Of a DNA stretch of 64,000 nucleotides, positions 54,997 to 64,000 are shown piece by piece. Every line of letters begins with the position of its first letter. Positions within the stretch are counted from its first letter, which is position 1. The stretch is from Clostridium sporogenes. Lineage in GTDB: Bacteria; Bacillota; Clostridia; Clostridiales; Clostridiaceae. The DNA lies in assembly GCF_001020205.1 (NCBI RefSeq), contig NZ_CP011663.1, positions 4,030,001 through 4,094,000 of the forward strand. The letters are read 5' to 3'. A program made the translations under genes and the position numbers. Under the pieces are notes generated by a model, which was not told where the DNA came from, ran no database searches, and saw nothing but the letters and a program-made list of their open reading frames with translations.

Positions 54997-56241
54997 ATGA
55001 AAAAAATACTAAACATATTAGCTCAAAGGCCTGACAAAACTGGAAGTGGTATGTATCTTCAAGCCCTTGTTAAAGAAGCTGATAAAAATGGTTATAAGCA
55101 AGCTGTAATAGCTGGTATATCAGCAAAGGATAAACAGGTAACTTTTTCTTCAAAAAATCCTATTACATTTTTTCCTGTAATATTTGAAACTTCAAATTTA
55201 CCTTTTCCTATTGTAGGTATGAGCGATGTAATGCCTTATGAAAGTACAAAATATAAAGATTTATCCATAGATATGCTAAAAAAATGGAAAATTTCTTTCT
55301 CATCAGTTATAAAAAAAGCTATTGATGAATTTAATCCAGACATAATAATATGTCACCATTTATGGATTTTAACTGCTTTAGTAAAGGAGCTATATCCAAA
55401 TAAAAAAATTATAGCTTTTTGCCATGGAACAGATTTAAGACAATTTGAATCCTTTAAAAATAGTACTAACCCTATTTCAAAAGAAATATTAAATTATGTA
55501 ATAACTAATTGTAATAATTTAGAAGCTGTAATAGTATCTCATAAAGATGAAAAAATGCGGGTTATAGAATCCTATAAAATAAATAAAAATAAAGTATATA
55601 TTGCAGGTACAGGTTTTAATCCAGATACTTTTTATATAAATGAAAAAAAAATTAATTCAAATAAAATTAAAATAGTCTATGCTGGCAAACTAAGCTATTC
55701 CAAGGGAGTACCTTTTTTAATTAATTCAATTAACCTAATAAAAAAATATGTGAATAATATAGAACTTTACTTAGCTGGTTCTGGGGCTGGTGATGAAACT
55801 ATAAGTATAATTAAATTATGTAACCACAATTCTTGTAATTTTAATATAAATGTTTTAGGATCTATTTCTCAGAAAAAATTATCTGACTTATTTAGAGAAT
55901 GTGATATACTAGTACTTCCTTCTTTATATGAAGGCTTACCTTTAGTATTAATAGAAGCTATGGCCTGTGGACTAAAAATAGTTTGTACAGAACTGCCCGG
56001 TATAAAGGAATGGATGGGAGAAACAATTAATAATAGTAGCATTATAGAATATGTTCCTATGCCTAAATTAAAAAATATAGATACTATAGTTCCTGAAGAA
56101 ATACCTAATTTTGAACATAATCTAGCTTTATTTATAGAAAAACAAATTAAAAATGATTTAGTAATAAATACTAAGCTTAAAGATGCTATAGGGAGCAAAT
56201 CCTGGGCAAAGGCCTTCTCAAATATAGAAAAGTTATTTTAA
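54997..56241 (+). CDS. GT4-family glycosyltransferase
   Basis: 414 residues from ATG at 54997 with SD CTAGGAGG; the longer frame from 54925 lacks an SD and begins with residues unlike the family. GT-B fold: N-terminal IICHHLWIL and CHGTDLRQFE, C-terminal donor-binding VYAGKLSYSKGVPFLI and DILVLPSLYEGLPLVLIEAMACG with the E-x7-E motif. Acceptor unknown. Single-gene unit followed by a terminator. Confidence 0.88.
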   Translation: MKKILNILAQRPDKTGSGMYLQALVKEADKNGYKQAVIAGISAKDKQVTFSSKNPITFFPVIFETSNLPFPIVGMSDVMPYESTKYKDLSIDMLKKWKISFSSVIKKAIDEFNPDIIICHHLWILTALVKELYPNKKIIAFCHGTDLRQFESFKNSTNPISKEILNYVITNCNNLEAVIVSHKDEKMRVIESYKINKNKVYIAGTGFNPDTFYINEKKINSNKIKIVYAGKLSYSKGVPFLINSINLIKKYVNNIELYLAGSGAGDETISIIKLCNHNSCNFNINVLGSISQKKLSDLFRECDILVLPSLYEGLPLVLIEAMACGLKIVCTELPGIKEWMGETINNSSIIEYVPMPKLKNIDTIVPEEIPNFEHNLALFIEKQIKNDLVINTKLKDAIGSKSWAKAFSNIEKLF

Positions 56242-56332
56242 AATTTTTTACTATATAGCATAACCTTCTTACTAATAAAATACATATTTATCATAAACAA
56301 ATTCTATATAATTTTAAAAATAACTTAATATA

Positions 56333-56373
56333 AAAAAGAGATAATATTGAAACATCCAACATTATCTCTTTTT
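56333..56373. terminator. bidirectional terminator
   Basis: AAAAAGAGATAATATTG pairs with CAACATTATCTCTTTTT, 17 positions with one mismatch, between the glycosyltransferase (+) and the PHP gene (-). Confidence 0.85.
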
Positions 56374-56409
56374 GCTTACATTTAATTATAATAATAAACT
56401 TATCATGTA

Positions 56410-57087
56410 CTATATAATTTTATATATTTTATTATCTAAATTATTAATTACTTTATTATATATATCTATATGTTTATATCCTCCATTATCATATATAGCA
56501 GGACAAACATTATTCTCTTTTATAGCTTGTATTAGATCTCTTTCATCTCTTATACTATTTGGAAATACAGTAGCATATTTACCCACATTTTCTATAACAT
56601 GCGCATCGCTAGACCCTATACATGGGAGATTTAACTCAGTAGCTAAGGAATAGGCTAATAAATTTTGATGTGGTTCTGTACTACCATTAAAAGCTTCTAC
56701 TCCAGATAAACCTAACATTTTTGCTTCTCTTATATAATTACCCATACCTCTATTGTTATTTCTATATGGGTGCGCACTAATGGCTACTCCATTATTCTCA
56801 TATACTATTCTTAATAAATCTTTAGCATGCATTTTTTTCTTAGGTATATCTTTTAATCCAAATACTAATACATCACCTTCATATGTAAGTATTTCAGCAC
56901 CAACAAGTATTAAAAATCCTGTAGCTTTTGAATAAGCATGTGCTTCATCCATAATATCGCTACTTTCATGGTCTGTTATACAAACTCCATCTAATCCTAT
57001 TTCTTTTGCTCTTTTCACTATTTCTTCCAAAGATATTTCGCTATCTAATGAATATTTACTTTCATGTATATGAGTATCTATTATCAT
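56410..57087 (-). CDS. PHP-domain phosphoesterase
   Basis: 225 residues from ATG at 57087 with SD GGGAGGA; a 16-codon extension upstream has no SD. Metal-binding PHP motifs: DTHIHESKYS at 3-12, ITDHESSDIM, ISAHPYRNNN and GSSDAHVIENVG. Similar to YciV/RNase AM-like or polymerase-type PHP proteins; substrate unknown. Confidence 0.88.
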   Translation of the reverse strand: MIIDTHIHESKYSLDSEISLEEIVKRAKEIGLDGVCITDHESSDIMDEAHAYSKATGFLILVGAEILTYEGDVLVFGLKDIPKKKMHAKDLLRIVYENNGVAISAHPYRNNNRGMGNYIREAKMLGLSGVEAFNGSTEPHQNLLAYSLATELNLPCIGSSDAHVIENVGKYATVFPNSIRDERDLIQAIKENNVCPAIYDNGGYKHIDIYNKVINNLDNKIYKII

Positions 57088-57383
57088 AAAATCCTCCCAC
57101 AGATATAATTTATCATTATTATATGATAATATCATTTTTTTAGAATCATTTGTTGATTTATTAAATAAAATTATAGTCTTAACCTATACTATAAATATTT
57201 ATTATTATTTTTTCACAATACAATTAATCTATAAAATTAAAAATATTTAGTAATTTTATAAAAAAAAATCATGTAACCGATTGCACCTTCTTTTAAATTT
57301 CAATGATTTTAGATAAAATATATATGTGACTTTTTTATGTTTTTTAATACTTTTAAAAAATTAGGGAAAGGCGGCCTTTTTAT

Positions 57384-57869
57384 ATGAATTTAAAAAAGTT
57401 ATTTGAACTTCAAGAAAATCTAGATGAACATATAACAAAAAATCATTCTCTACAAGGTAAATCCCTATTAAGTGAAAAAATTTTAGCTCTACAAGTTGAA
57501 CTAGCTGAATTAGCTAATGAAACTAGATGTTTTAAATATTGGAGTATCAAATCACCTTCAAATAAATCTACTATACTTGAAGAATATGTGGATTGTATTC
57601 ATTTTATTTTAACATTAGGATTAGAGCAAAACTTTAAGGATTTAACTCTGCAACCTAAAAATTCAAACTACAGTTTAACTGAACAATTTTTAAATCTTTA
57701 TATAGATATAAATGATTTTATGATCTGTTCCTCTAAAGATCACTATATTACTTTATTTGAAGATTTTCTAGACTTAGGAATTAATTTAGGATTCTCAGAA
57801 AAAGATGTAGAAGAAGCTTACTTAAAAAAAAATAATATAAATCATGACAGGCAAAATAATGGTTATTAA
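57384..57869 (+). CDS. dimeric dUTPase-like (all-alpha NTP pyrophosphatase) protein
   Basis: 161 residues, all helical. E-x2-E type motif in LQVELAELANETRCFKYW and downstream EEYVDCIHFILTLGLE supply the metal-binding acidic residues of the dUTPase_2/MazG superfamily. Probably hydrolyses dUTP to dUMP, limiting uracil in DNA. Weak SD (AAAGGCGGCC). Followed by a strong terminator. Confidence 0.82.
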   Translation: MNLKKLFELQENLDEHITKNHSLQGKSLLSEKILALQVELAELANETRCFKYWSIKSPSNKSTILEEYVDCIHFILTLGLEQNFKDLTLQPKNSNYSLTEQFLNLYIDINDFMICSSKDHYITLFEDFLDLGINLGFSEKDVEEAYLKKNNINHDRQNNGY

Positions 57870-57876
57870 AGGATTT

Positions 57877-57918
57877 AAATGGATAATAAGTAAAATGTAA
57901 CTTGTTATCCATTTTTTT
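57877..57918 (+). terminator. terminator after the dUTPase-like gene
   Basis: AAATGGATAA pairs with TTATCCATTT (10 bp, 18-base loop), then a T run. Confidence 0.75.
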
Positions 57919-57976
57919 TATATAATAATCCCTTATATTATAGGAAATCCTACTAAAATAAAGGAGGTTTTTATAT

Positions 57977-58408
57977 ATGATGGGAATAATATATTCAATA
58001 ATATCAGGCTTAGCTATGACTTTGCAAGGAGTCTTCAATACTCGTTTAGGCGATAAAATAGGTATGTGGGAAACCAATACCTTTGTGCAAGGAACTGGAT
58101 TTATAATAACTATTATAATTTGGATGTTAGCTGGTGATGGTAATTTTAAAAATATAAAAAATGCTAATAAGTTATATTTATTAGGAGGAGCTTTAGGAGT
58201 TATTATTATTTATACAGTAATGAAAGGCATTGGGTCTTTAGGTCCTACCTGTGCTATAGGTATAATATTAGTATCCCAACTTACCTCTGCAGGAATAATA
58301 GATGCCTTTGGATTTTTTGATTCCCAGGTTATAAAATTTGGTGCTAATAAACTTATAGGAGTTATAGTAATGTTAATTGGTATAATCATATTTAAATGTA
58401 AAGGTTAA
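57977..58408 (+). CDS. YdcZ/DUF606-type DMT-superfamily membrane protein
   Basis: 143 residues with five hydrophobic segments, beginning MMGIIYSIISGLAMTLQGVF, followed by NTRLG, and SLGPTCAIGIILVSQL as in YdcZ/DUF606 proteins. These are half-size DMT transporters that usually pair as homo- or heterodimers; no partner is adjacent. SD AAAGGAGG. Possibly controlled by the LysR gene 180 bases downstream. Confidence 0.85.
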   Translation: MMGIIYSIISGLAMTLQGVFNTRLGDKIGMWETNTFVQGTGFIITIIIWMLAGDGNFKNIKNANKLYLLGGALGVIIIYTVMKGIGSLGPTCAIGIILVSQLTSAGIIDAFGFFDSQVIKFGANKLIGVIVMLIGIIIFKCKG

Positions 58409-58588
58409 TATTTTATATACTATAAAAAAAAATTATAATTGTTATAAGTTATATAAATAACATCTATTCAATTGTTTATCATCTCTAACTACAATAAACA
58501 ATCTATTACAATGCTTTATTTACTTTTACTTTAATATTACAAATTGTTATAATAAATATAATATTATATCAATTTGGGAGGTAACTAA

Positions 58589-59494
58589 ATGGATTTTAAA
58601 CAAATAGAAGCTTTTATAAGTGTAGCTAAATATAAAAGTTTCTCTAAAGCAGCTAATTCAGTATTTTTATCACAACCTGCTATAAGTTCTCATATAGCTA
58701 CTTTAGAAAAAGAACTTAGTGTGCAACTTTTCGATAGAACATCTAAGGAAGTCTTATTAACCCCTGCTGGCAACTCCTTCTTAAAATATGCACTAGAAAT
58801 TTTAAATGCTAGAGATAAAGCTGTATGTTGTTTATCTAATTTTAACAATACTGTCTGTGGAAAGCTAACTCTAACTGCCAGTAGTACCCCTTGTAACACT
58901 ATAATACCAGATTTAGTTAAAGGTTTTGAAAATAAATTTCCAGATGTATCCTTTAATGTGTTAGAACAAAGTTCTGGAGAAGTACTAGATAATTTATTAA
59001 ACTTTAACTCAGAAATTGGTATTATTGGAGATTTAATAAGCGATGATAAAATTAAAACTTACAAACTAGTAGAAGATAATTTGGTTTTAATATCCAATCC
59101 TAGCTTAAACATTCCTGACGAAATAGATGCAGAATCCATATCAAAATACAAATTTGTACTTAGAAAAAAATCTTCTGCCACAAGAAAAACCTTTGAAAAT
59201 AATTTAAAAAAATCTGGTATTGACCCATCAACTCTAGAAGTTTGTTGTGAAGTTAATAATTTGGATACAATTTTTCAATTTGTAAAAACTGGTGTAGGTG
59301 TATCTGTTATTTCTGAAAAGGTTTATAATGGATACTTAGGATTAAATTCTATAAAGAAAAGTAAAATAACAAACCTAAATTTAAAAAGAAGCTTATATTT
59401 AGCAATCTGTTCTAAAAGAACTCTTACCCCTACAGCTAAAGCATTTTTCGATTTTTGCTTAGATTATTTTGATATACATAAAAGTAATCAGTAA
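58589..59494 (+). CDS. LysR-family regulator (selenium-metabolism-like subtype possible)
   Basis: 301 residues: N-terminal winged helix (FKQIEAFISVAKYKSFSKAA, SQPAISSHIATLEKEL) and a periplasmic-binding-protein-like effector domain. The start MDFKQIEAFI and the ASSTPC and GEVLDNLL segments recall the LysR regulator associated with selenium metabolism in clostridia; if so its targets would include sel genes outside the window. SD GGGAGG precedes ATG. Confidence 0.88.
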   Translation: MDFKQIEAFISVAKYKSFSKAANSVFLSQPAISSHIATLEKELSVQLFDRTSKEVLLTPAGNSFLKYALEILNARDKAVCCLSNFNNTVCGKLTLTASSTPCNTIIPDLVKGFENKFPDVSFNVLEQSSGEVLDNLLNFNSEIGIIGDLISDDKIKTYKLVEDNLVLISNPSLNIPDEIDAESISKYKFVLRKKSSATRKTFENNLKKSGIDPSTLEVCCEVNNLDTIFQFVKTGVGVSVISEKVYNGYLGLNSIKKSKITNLNLKRSLYLAICSKRTLTPTAKAFFDFCLDYFDIHKSNQ

Positions 59495-59581
59495 TATTAA
59501 CATAAATATAATTTAATATAGGAACAATTTTAGGATGTCTTTACTATAATATATATGTAAGCATTTTAATAGGAGTTTTTT

Positions 59582-60778
59582 ATGTTTTCTTTTAAAAATA
59601 AAATTGAGGAAACTTTAAAAATAGCAATTAAAAATAACTACTATAAAAATTATAGAGTCCTTATTATTTGTACAAACCTTCAAAAGGATATAGAAAAAAA
59701 AGTTAAATTATACAAAGGCAGAATACTAAGATCCATAGCTTTATGTAATTGTGTTTGTGCTTATGTATCTTCTAGGGCTATTGAACGACTTTTAGAATAT
59801 CCTCAAGTAATATATATATGTTTAGATCCTTATGCTTATATATGTGGAAATAGCGTATGTTCTTCTAATAATGTAACTTTATCGGAAAGATACTCTCTTA
59901 CAGGAGAAAATATTGGAATAGGTGTTGTAGATACAGGTGTCTATCCTCATACAGATTTGATTAATCCTACTAATAGAATAAAAAGCTTTTTAGACTTAAT
60001 AAATAACTATAATTATCCCTATGATGACAACGGACATGGTACCTTTATTTCTGGTGTTATAGCTGGAAATGGCTCCTTATCTGATGGACTTTATAAGGGC
60101 ATTGCTCCTAAAAGCCATTTATGTGTAGTCAAAGCTTTTAATAAATTAGGAAAGGGATTTGTGTCTGACATATTGTTTGGAATTGAAACCTTAATAAATA
60201 TGAGGGAAGAATTTAACATAAAAATTATTTGCCTTCCTTTTGAAGTTCCTTATATTAATTATAATATACTAAATTTATTTTCTAAAATTTTTAACATAGC
60301 CTTAAATAATAACATAATAATTATAGTACCTTCTGGCCATAATGGAAATAATGAATGTTCTATACAAGGTATTTCAACTTTAAAATCTTGTATAACCGTA
60401 GGAGGAATAGACACTACATCCTTAGAAAAAAAACCTTATATTTATTCTTCTTCTGGGCCTTTTTCAAATATAGAAAAACCTGATTTAGCTGCTGCAGCCG
60501 TTAACATATGTTCATTAAATTCTAATACAAATTATATATCTGAAAAAAGAGGTAAAAAAATATATCCAAGACCCCTTGAAGAAGCTTATACTAATTTTAC
60601 TGGTACTTCTTGCGCTGCTGCATATATAAGCGGAGTTTGTAGCTTATTATTTGAAAATAATCAAGAACTTCTATTTAAAGATATACTATCTTTAATGAAG
60701 GTATCTTGTTCTCTTTTACCTTTTTCTAAATGGATTCAAGGAGCAGGTATTGTAGATATAAATAAACTTTTACCTTAA
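59582..60778 (+). CDS. subtilisin-like serine protease without signal peptide
   Basis: 398 residues. Catalytic triad D117 (GVVDTGVYPH), H152 (DNGHGTFISGVIAG) and S343 (FTGTSCAAAYIS), with an oxyanion-hole asparagine in PSGHNGNNE. The first 100 residues form a prodomain-like region rich in cysteine (about 30-95), with no signal peptide, so it is probably intracellular or spore-associated, similar in layout to Bacillus AprX. Cysteine-rich for a subtilase. Ends at a bidirectional terminator. Confidence 0.92.
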   Translation: MFSFKNKIEETLKIAIKNNYYKNYRVLIICTNLQKDIEKKVKLYKGRILRSIALCNCVCAYVSSRAIERLLEYPQVIYICLDPYAYICGNSVCSSNNVTLSERYSLTGENIGIGVVDTGVYPHTDLINPTNRIKSFLDLINNYNYPYDDNGHGTFISGVIAGNGSLSDGLYKGIAPKSHLCVVKAFNKLGKGFVSDILFGIETLINMREEFNIKIICLPFEVPYINYNILNLFSKIFNIALNNNIIIIVPSGHNGNNECSIQGISTLKSCITVGGIDTTSLEKKPYIYSSSGPFSNIEKPDLAAAAVNICSLNSNTNYISEKRGKKIYPRPLEEAYTNFTGTSCAAAYISGVCSLLFENNQELLFKDILSLMKVSCSLLPFSKWIQGAGIVDINKLLP

Positions 60779-60794
60779 AAATATATAACACCCC

Positions 60795-60820
60795 AAAAAA
60801 GAGCCGTATGCTCTTTTTTT
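60795..60820. terminator. bidirectional terminator between protease and LysR genes
   Basis: AAAAAAGAGC pairs with GCTCTTTTTT (10 bp, 5-base loop), between convergent genes; it touches the LysR stop codon. Confidence 0.85.
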
Positions 60821-61701
60821 TATACATTTTCTAATGCAAATTTTATAAAAGTTTTTAATAGTGTAGATAAAAACTTATCTTTATGATATATAAGTATAAG
60901 CTTTCTCTTTATTTCAAACTCTTTTAACTTTGTCCATGATAATGTATTACTATTTATTTCATTTTTAATACATCTTTTAGATATACATGATATACCTAAT
61001 CCGGCTTCAACAGCCTTCTTAATAGCTTCTGTATTTCCTAATTCAAAAGCTATGTTGTAATTTACATTATTAGCTGTCATATAACTTTCAAAAACTTCCC
61101 TTGTACCACTTCCCATTTCTCTCATTATTATTTTTTCTTTATTTATTTCATCTATACTTATCTTATCTTTATTACTCCAAGGATGTTCTGGACTGGTTAT
61201 AAAAACTAATTCATCATTACAAAAATTTTCTTTTATAATTTCCTCATTATATACAGGTCCCTCAACAAATGCAAAATCGATACTATTTTCTAATATCATA
61301 TCACTTATCAATTTAGTATTCTCTATGGCTATAGATGTATCTATACCTTTATATGCTTTCGTAAATTTGCCTATTATATCTGGTAAAATATATATTCCAA
61401 TAGTGGTACTAGCTCCTATTTTAAGCTTTCCTGTTTTTAAACTATTAATATCCTTAAGACTTCTTATGGAATCATCATACATATTTAAAATTCTTCTTAC
61501 ATAATTTAAAAAAATCTCACCCTCATTTGTTAAATATAATCTTCTGTTTATTCTATCAAATAATTTAATCCCTAATTCATTCTCTAATTCTAGTATAGTT
61601 TGACTAACTGCTGGCTGACTTATATATAACTTTTCTGCCACTTCTGTCATATTAAGCTTTTCTGCTACTTCATAAAATATTCTAAGCTTTCTTTCATTCA
61701 T
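60820..61701 (-). CDS. LysR-family regulator (CysL/YeiE-like)
   Basis: 293 residues. N-terminal helix-turn-helix (NERKLRIFYEVAEKLNMTEV, YISQPAVSQTILELE) and a substrate-binding domain with GASTTIGIYILPDI, as in CysL/YtlI-type regulators of sulfur or LysR regulators of anion metabolism. Lies 28 bases downstream of a 2-hydroxyacid dehydrogenase gene, so the two may be one operon. Confidence 0.9.
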   Translation of the reverse strand: MNERKLRIFYEVAEKLNMTEVAEKLYISQPAVSQTILELENELGIKLFDRINRRLYLTNEGEIFLNYVRRILNMYDDSIRSLKDINSLKTGKLKIGASTTIGIYILPDIIGKFTKAYKGIDTSIAIENTKLISDMILENSIDFAFVEGPVYNEEIIKENFCNDELVFITSPEHPWSNKDKISIDEINKEKIIMREMGSGTREVFESYMTANNVNYNIAFELGNTEAIKKAVEAGLGISCISKRCIKNEINSNTLSWTKLKEFEIKRKLILIYHKDKFLSTLLKTFIKFALENV

Positions 61702-61729
61702 AAAATCACCTTAATTTATACCTTTAATT

Positions 61730-62677
61730 TTAGTAACCTCTATTCATATTAACAATGCTTTTTAATTCTATGCCCTCTTTATATTTTTTTAGGTTTTCAT
61801 ATATTATATCAAATCTTCTAATATTTCTTTTTTCTGAAATCCAAGAATTATGAGGAGTTATTATAACATTTTCTAATGTCCAAATAGGGTTATCTTTAAG
61901 TAAAGGTTCCTCTCCAAATACATCTAATGCTGCTCCTTTTATTTTTCCTAGTTCTAAATTTTCTATAAGCTTTTCTTCGTCTACAATAGTGCCCCTTGAT
62001 ATATTTATAAATAATGCTCCATCCTTCATACTACTTAATACATTTTCATCTACTAAATTTTCTGTTTCTTTGGTATAAGGTATACTTACCACCACAACAT
62101 CACATTTTGAAACCATTTCTCCTATATTATCTTTAGTATAGCACTTATTAAAATACTCTACATCTCTTCCTTTTGTGTTAACTCCTAATATATTAACATC
62201 AAAGGCTGAAAACCTTTTAGCCGATTCTTTTGCAATACTTCCAGTGCCTATAAATCCTATGGTTTTTCCACATAATTCTAATAAATCAGTGTCTAGTTTC
62301 CAAATCTTATTTTCTTGTTTTTTATAAAATTCCTTACTATTTTTTAAAAGTTCCAATGTCTTTAAAACAATCCACTCTGCTATTGGTATAGAATATCCTC
62401 CATTATTATTAGTAACTATAATATTATTTTTTAAAACAAGGCCCTTAGGTACCTGATCTACACCTGTGCTTGAAAGCTGTATCCATTTTAAGTTTTTCAT
62501 AAGTGATATATCTAAAGTATTAAAAGGATTATAACAAACCAAAACTTCTATATCTTTCAGCTGATCTTTATATTGTATTTCTTTCTCGTTTATTATAGTT
62601 ATATCATAACCTAAGTTTTCTATTTTTTTCATATTTTCTTTACCATAATTATATGTAAACAATGCTTTTATACTCAT
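61730..62677 (-). CDS. D-isomer-specific 2-hydroxyacid dehydrogenase
   Basis: 315 residues. NAD-binding GFIGTGSIAKESAKRF near residue 145, catalytic Arg in FINISRGTIVD, Glu in DVFGEEPL and His in VIITPHNSW. Closest to phosphoglycerate dehydrogenase/D-lactate dehydrogenase-like proteins; substrate unknown. SD GGGAG upstream (AGAGGGAGAAAGATAGTA then ATG). Confidence 0.92.
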   Translation of the reverse strand: MSIKALFTYNYGKENMKKIENLGYDITIINEKEIQYKDQLKDIEVLVCYNPFNTLDISLMKNLKWIQLSSTGVDQVPKGLVLKNNIIVTNNNGGYSIPIAEWIVLKTLELLKNSKEFYKKQENKIWKLDTDLLELCGKTIGFIGTGSIAKESAKRFSAFDVNILGVNTKGRDVEYFNKCYTKDNIGEMVSKCDVVVVSIPYTKETENLVDENVLSSMKDGALFINISRGTIVDEEKLIENLELGKIKGAALDVFGEEPLLKDNPIWTLENVIITPHNSWISEKRNIRRFDIIYENLKKYKEGIELKSIVNMNRGY

Positions 62678-62861
62678 TACTATCTTTCTCCCTCTTTTAC
62701 TTTTAATAGTTTAAAGTTAATTTTGATTTTATCATTAATATATTGAAAATTCAATCAAATCAATAGTAATATTTACTCTATTTAAATTAATGTATATACA
62801 GTTTTTTAGCTTATACTTTTTTATCTCTTTTTTACATTTCTTTTAAATAGAATTTTAAAAA

Positions 62862-62891
62862 GAGTATTTAGTGCTTATTCACTAAATACTC
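62862..62891 (-). terminator. terminator after accA, overlapping its stop codon
   Basis: GAGTATTTAGTG pairs with CACTAAATACTC around a 6-base loop, then TTTTTAAAA. The first arm encodes the last residues of AccA (GVFSE), so the terminator begins inside the gene. Confidence 0.8.
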
Positions 62892-63714
62892 CCATGTTTC
62901 TAAATTTATTATATCTTTTATCTAAAAGTATATCCAAAGGATATTTTTTTAATATTTCTATTTCATTTATAATATTTTCTTTTAAGGTTTCTGCCATTTT
63001 ATTTAAATTCTTATGAGCTCCACCTGCTGGTTCCTTTATAATTTTATCTATTATATTAAATTCTTTTAGATCCTCTGCTGTAATTTTCATCACTTCTGCG
63101 GCCTCTTTTGCTTTAGATGCATCCTTCCACAATATACTTGCAAAGCCTTCTGGTGACAATATAGAATATATGGAGTTCTCTAGCATTATTACTCTATCTG
63201 CTACTCCTAATGCTAAAGCACCACCACTTCCACCTTCCCCTATAACTGTAGATAAGGTTACAGTCTTTAATCTTGACATTTCTAATAAATTTCTTGCTAT
63301 AGCTTCTCCTTGCCCTCTCTCTTCTGCATCTATTCCACAGAAAGCTCCTGGTGTATCTATAAAACATATAATTGGCCTTTTAAACTTTTCTGCTTGTTTC
63401 ATTATTCTTAAAGCTTTTCTATAACCTTCTGGCTTAGGCATACCAAAATTTCTTTTTATATTGTCTTTTATATTTTTACCCTTTTGCTGAGCAATTATAG
63501 TTACACTCTTATTGTTCAATAACCCTATACCACATACTATAGATTGGTCATCACTAAAGGATCTATCTCCATGTAATTCTATAAAATCATCAAACATAAT
63601 ATTTATATAATCTAAAGCTGTAGGTCTTTCTTTTAATCTAGCCAATGTTACCCTTTGCCAAGCATTTTTAGAAGTATATTTTTTTACATTATAAATCAAG
63701 TTTTTATCTTCCAT
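62875..63714 (-). CDS. accA: acetyl-CoA carboxylase carboxyltransferase subunit alpha
   Basis: 279 residues. Carboxyltransferase domain with YINIMFDDFIELHGDRSF, CFIDTPGAFCGIDAEERGQ, VIGEGGSGGALALGVAD and ENSIYSILSPEGFASILW, all typical of AccA. Works with AccD to form malonyl-CoA for fatty acids. 46 bases after the accD stop. The gene is shorter than E. coli AccA by about 40 residues, normal for clostridia. Confidence 0.96.
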   Translation of the reverse strand: MEDKNLIYNVKKYTSKNAWQRVTLARLKERPTALDYINIMFDDFIELHGDRSFSDDQSIVCGIGLLNNKSVTIIAQQKGKNIKDNIKRNFGMPKPEGYRKALRIMKQAEKFKRPIICFIDTPGAFCGIDAEERGQGEAIARNLLEMSRLKTVTLSTVIGEGGSGGALALGVADRVIMLENSIYSILSPEGFASILWKDASKAKEAAEVMKITAEDLKEFNIIDKIIKEPAGGAHKNLNKMAETLKENIINEIEILKKYPLDILLDKRYNKFRNMGVFSE

Positions 63715-63760
63715 ATTTATATCTCCAATCTAAATTAAGAAATAATATTAATGTATAATC

Positions 63761-64000
63761 TTAAAAAGAATTTTGATGCATATTAATAAGCTTTGCTAAA
63801 ACTTTTCTTAAATCATACCTTGGAACTATTTTATCAATAAAACCATGCTCTAATAAAAATTCGGATTTCTGAAAGTCCTCTGGTAACTTTTCATTTATGG
63901 TTTGTTCTATTACCCTCTTACCTGCAAATCCTATTAATGCATCTGGTTCAGCAAGTATTATATCTCCAAGCATGGCAAAACTAGCTGTTACCCCTCCTGT
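63761..64000 (-). CDS. accD: acetyl-CoA carboxylase carboxyltransferase subunit beta (5' part missing)
   Basis: The visible 80 codons are the C-terminal end of AccD: TGGVTASFAMLGDIILAEP, LIGFAGKRVIEQT, EKLPEDFQKSEFLLEHG, FIDKIV. The frame is open at base 64000, so the N-terminal zinc finger and start lie outside. Adjacent to accA in the usual accD-accA order. Confidence 0.95.
   Translation of the reverse strand, partial: TGGVTASFAMLGDIILAEPDALIGFAGKRVIEQTINEKLPEDFQKSEFLLEHGFIDKIVPRYDLRKVLAKLINMHQNSF

Overview
The window is very AT-rich, has Firmicutes-type ribosome binding sites, uses many GTG and TTG starts, and carries sporulation genes (spoVT, spoVB, spoVG, a GerM-type lipoprotein) beside obligate-anaerobe enzymes: D-proline reductase, [FeFe]-hydrogenase maturases, a glycyl radical enzyme and many radical SAM proteins. 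With an H-NOX chemoreceptor closely matching the known C. botulinum NO sensor, this points to a proteolytic Clostridium of the C. botulinum group I / C. sporogenes type. That assignment rests on gene content and remembered protein sequences, not on a search.

Layout. 1-16.0 kb (minus strand) is the conserved block purR-spoVG-glmU-prs, then a two-component system with an HtrA protease, then pth-mfd-prsA-spoVT-spoVB-yabN, which mirrors the Bacillus order. 16.2-20.95 kb (plus) holds murC, a small membrane protein, tRNA-Pro(UGG), a divergent ferredoxin/[FeFe]-hydrogenase-like protein, a HAD phosphatase and an SH3-like protein. 21.2-31 kb holds comB, a radical SAM protein, a lipoprotein, a YkvI-like membrane protein, a PflA-like radical SAM protein, the H-NOX chemoreceptor, an XRE/S24 regulator, a DUF3783-like protein, a cyclophilin and glutamate racemase. 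31-40 kb holds a large glutamine synthetase, a 2'-5' RNA ligase-like protein, murA, a YycJ-type metallo-hydrolase, a GerMN lipoprotein, rlmH, an AraC-type regulator, a SEC-C methionine aminopeptidase and a nitroreductase.

40.3-45.9 kb (minus) is a D-proline reductase operon, prdC-prdA-small ORF-prdB-prdE-prdD, with a good sigma-54 promoter before prdC and an internal terminator after prdB. PrdD and PrdE look like PrdA already divided at its self-cleavage site. Divergent from it is a YjjI/YjjW glycyl radical enzyme and activase pair. 49.0-52.9 kb is an [FeFe]-hydrogenase maturation operon (TM1266-type protein, hydE, hydG, hydF) behind a consensus sigma-A promoter and an attenuator-like leader. 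53.3-64 kb carries a sodium/solute symporter, a glycosyltransferase, a PHP phosphoesterase, a dimeric dUTPase-like protein, a YdcZ-like membrane protein, two LysR regulators, a subtilase without signal peptide, a 2-hydroxyacid dehydrogenase, accA and the 3' part of accD.

Unexplained structure: a dispersed hairpin-rich repeat (three copies of 136-187 bp plus one degenerate copy), with the three good copies lying at the 3' ends of genes and one supplying a C-terminus and stop codon; the conditional-terminator leader before the hyd maturases; and a terminator-like hairpin that takes in the ribosome binding site of a small membrane protein. There is no CRISPR array, no prophage and no intact insertion sequence.
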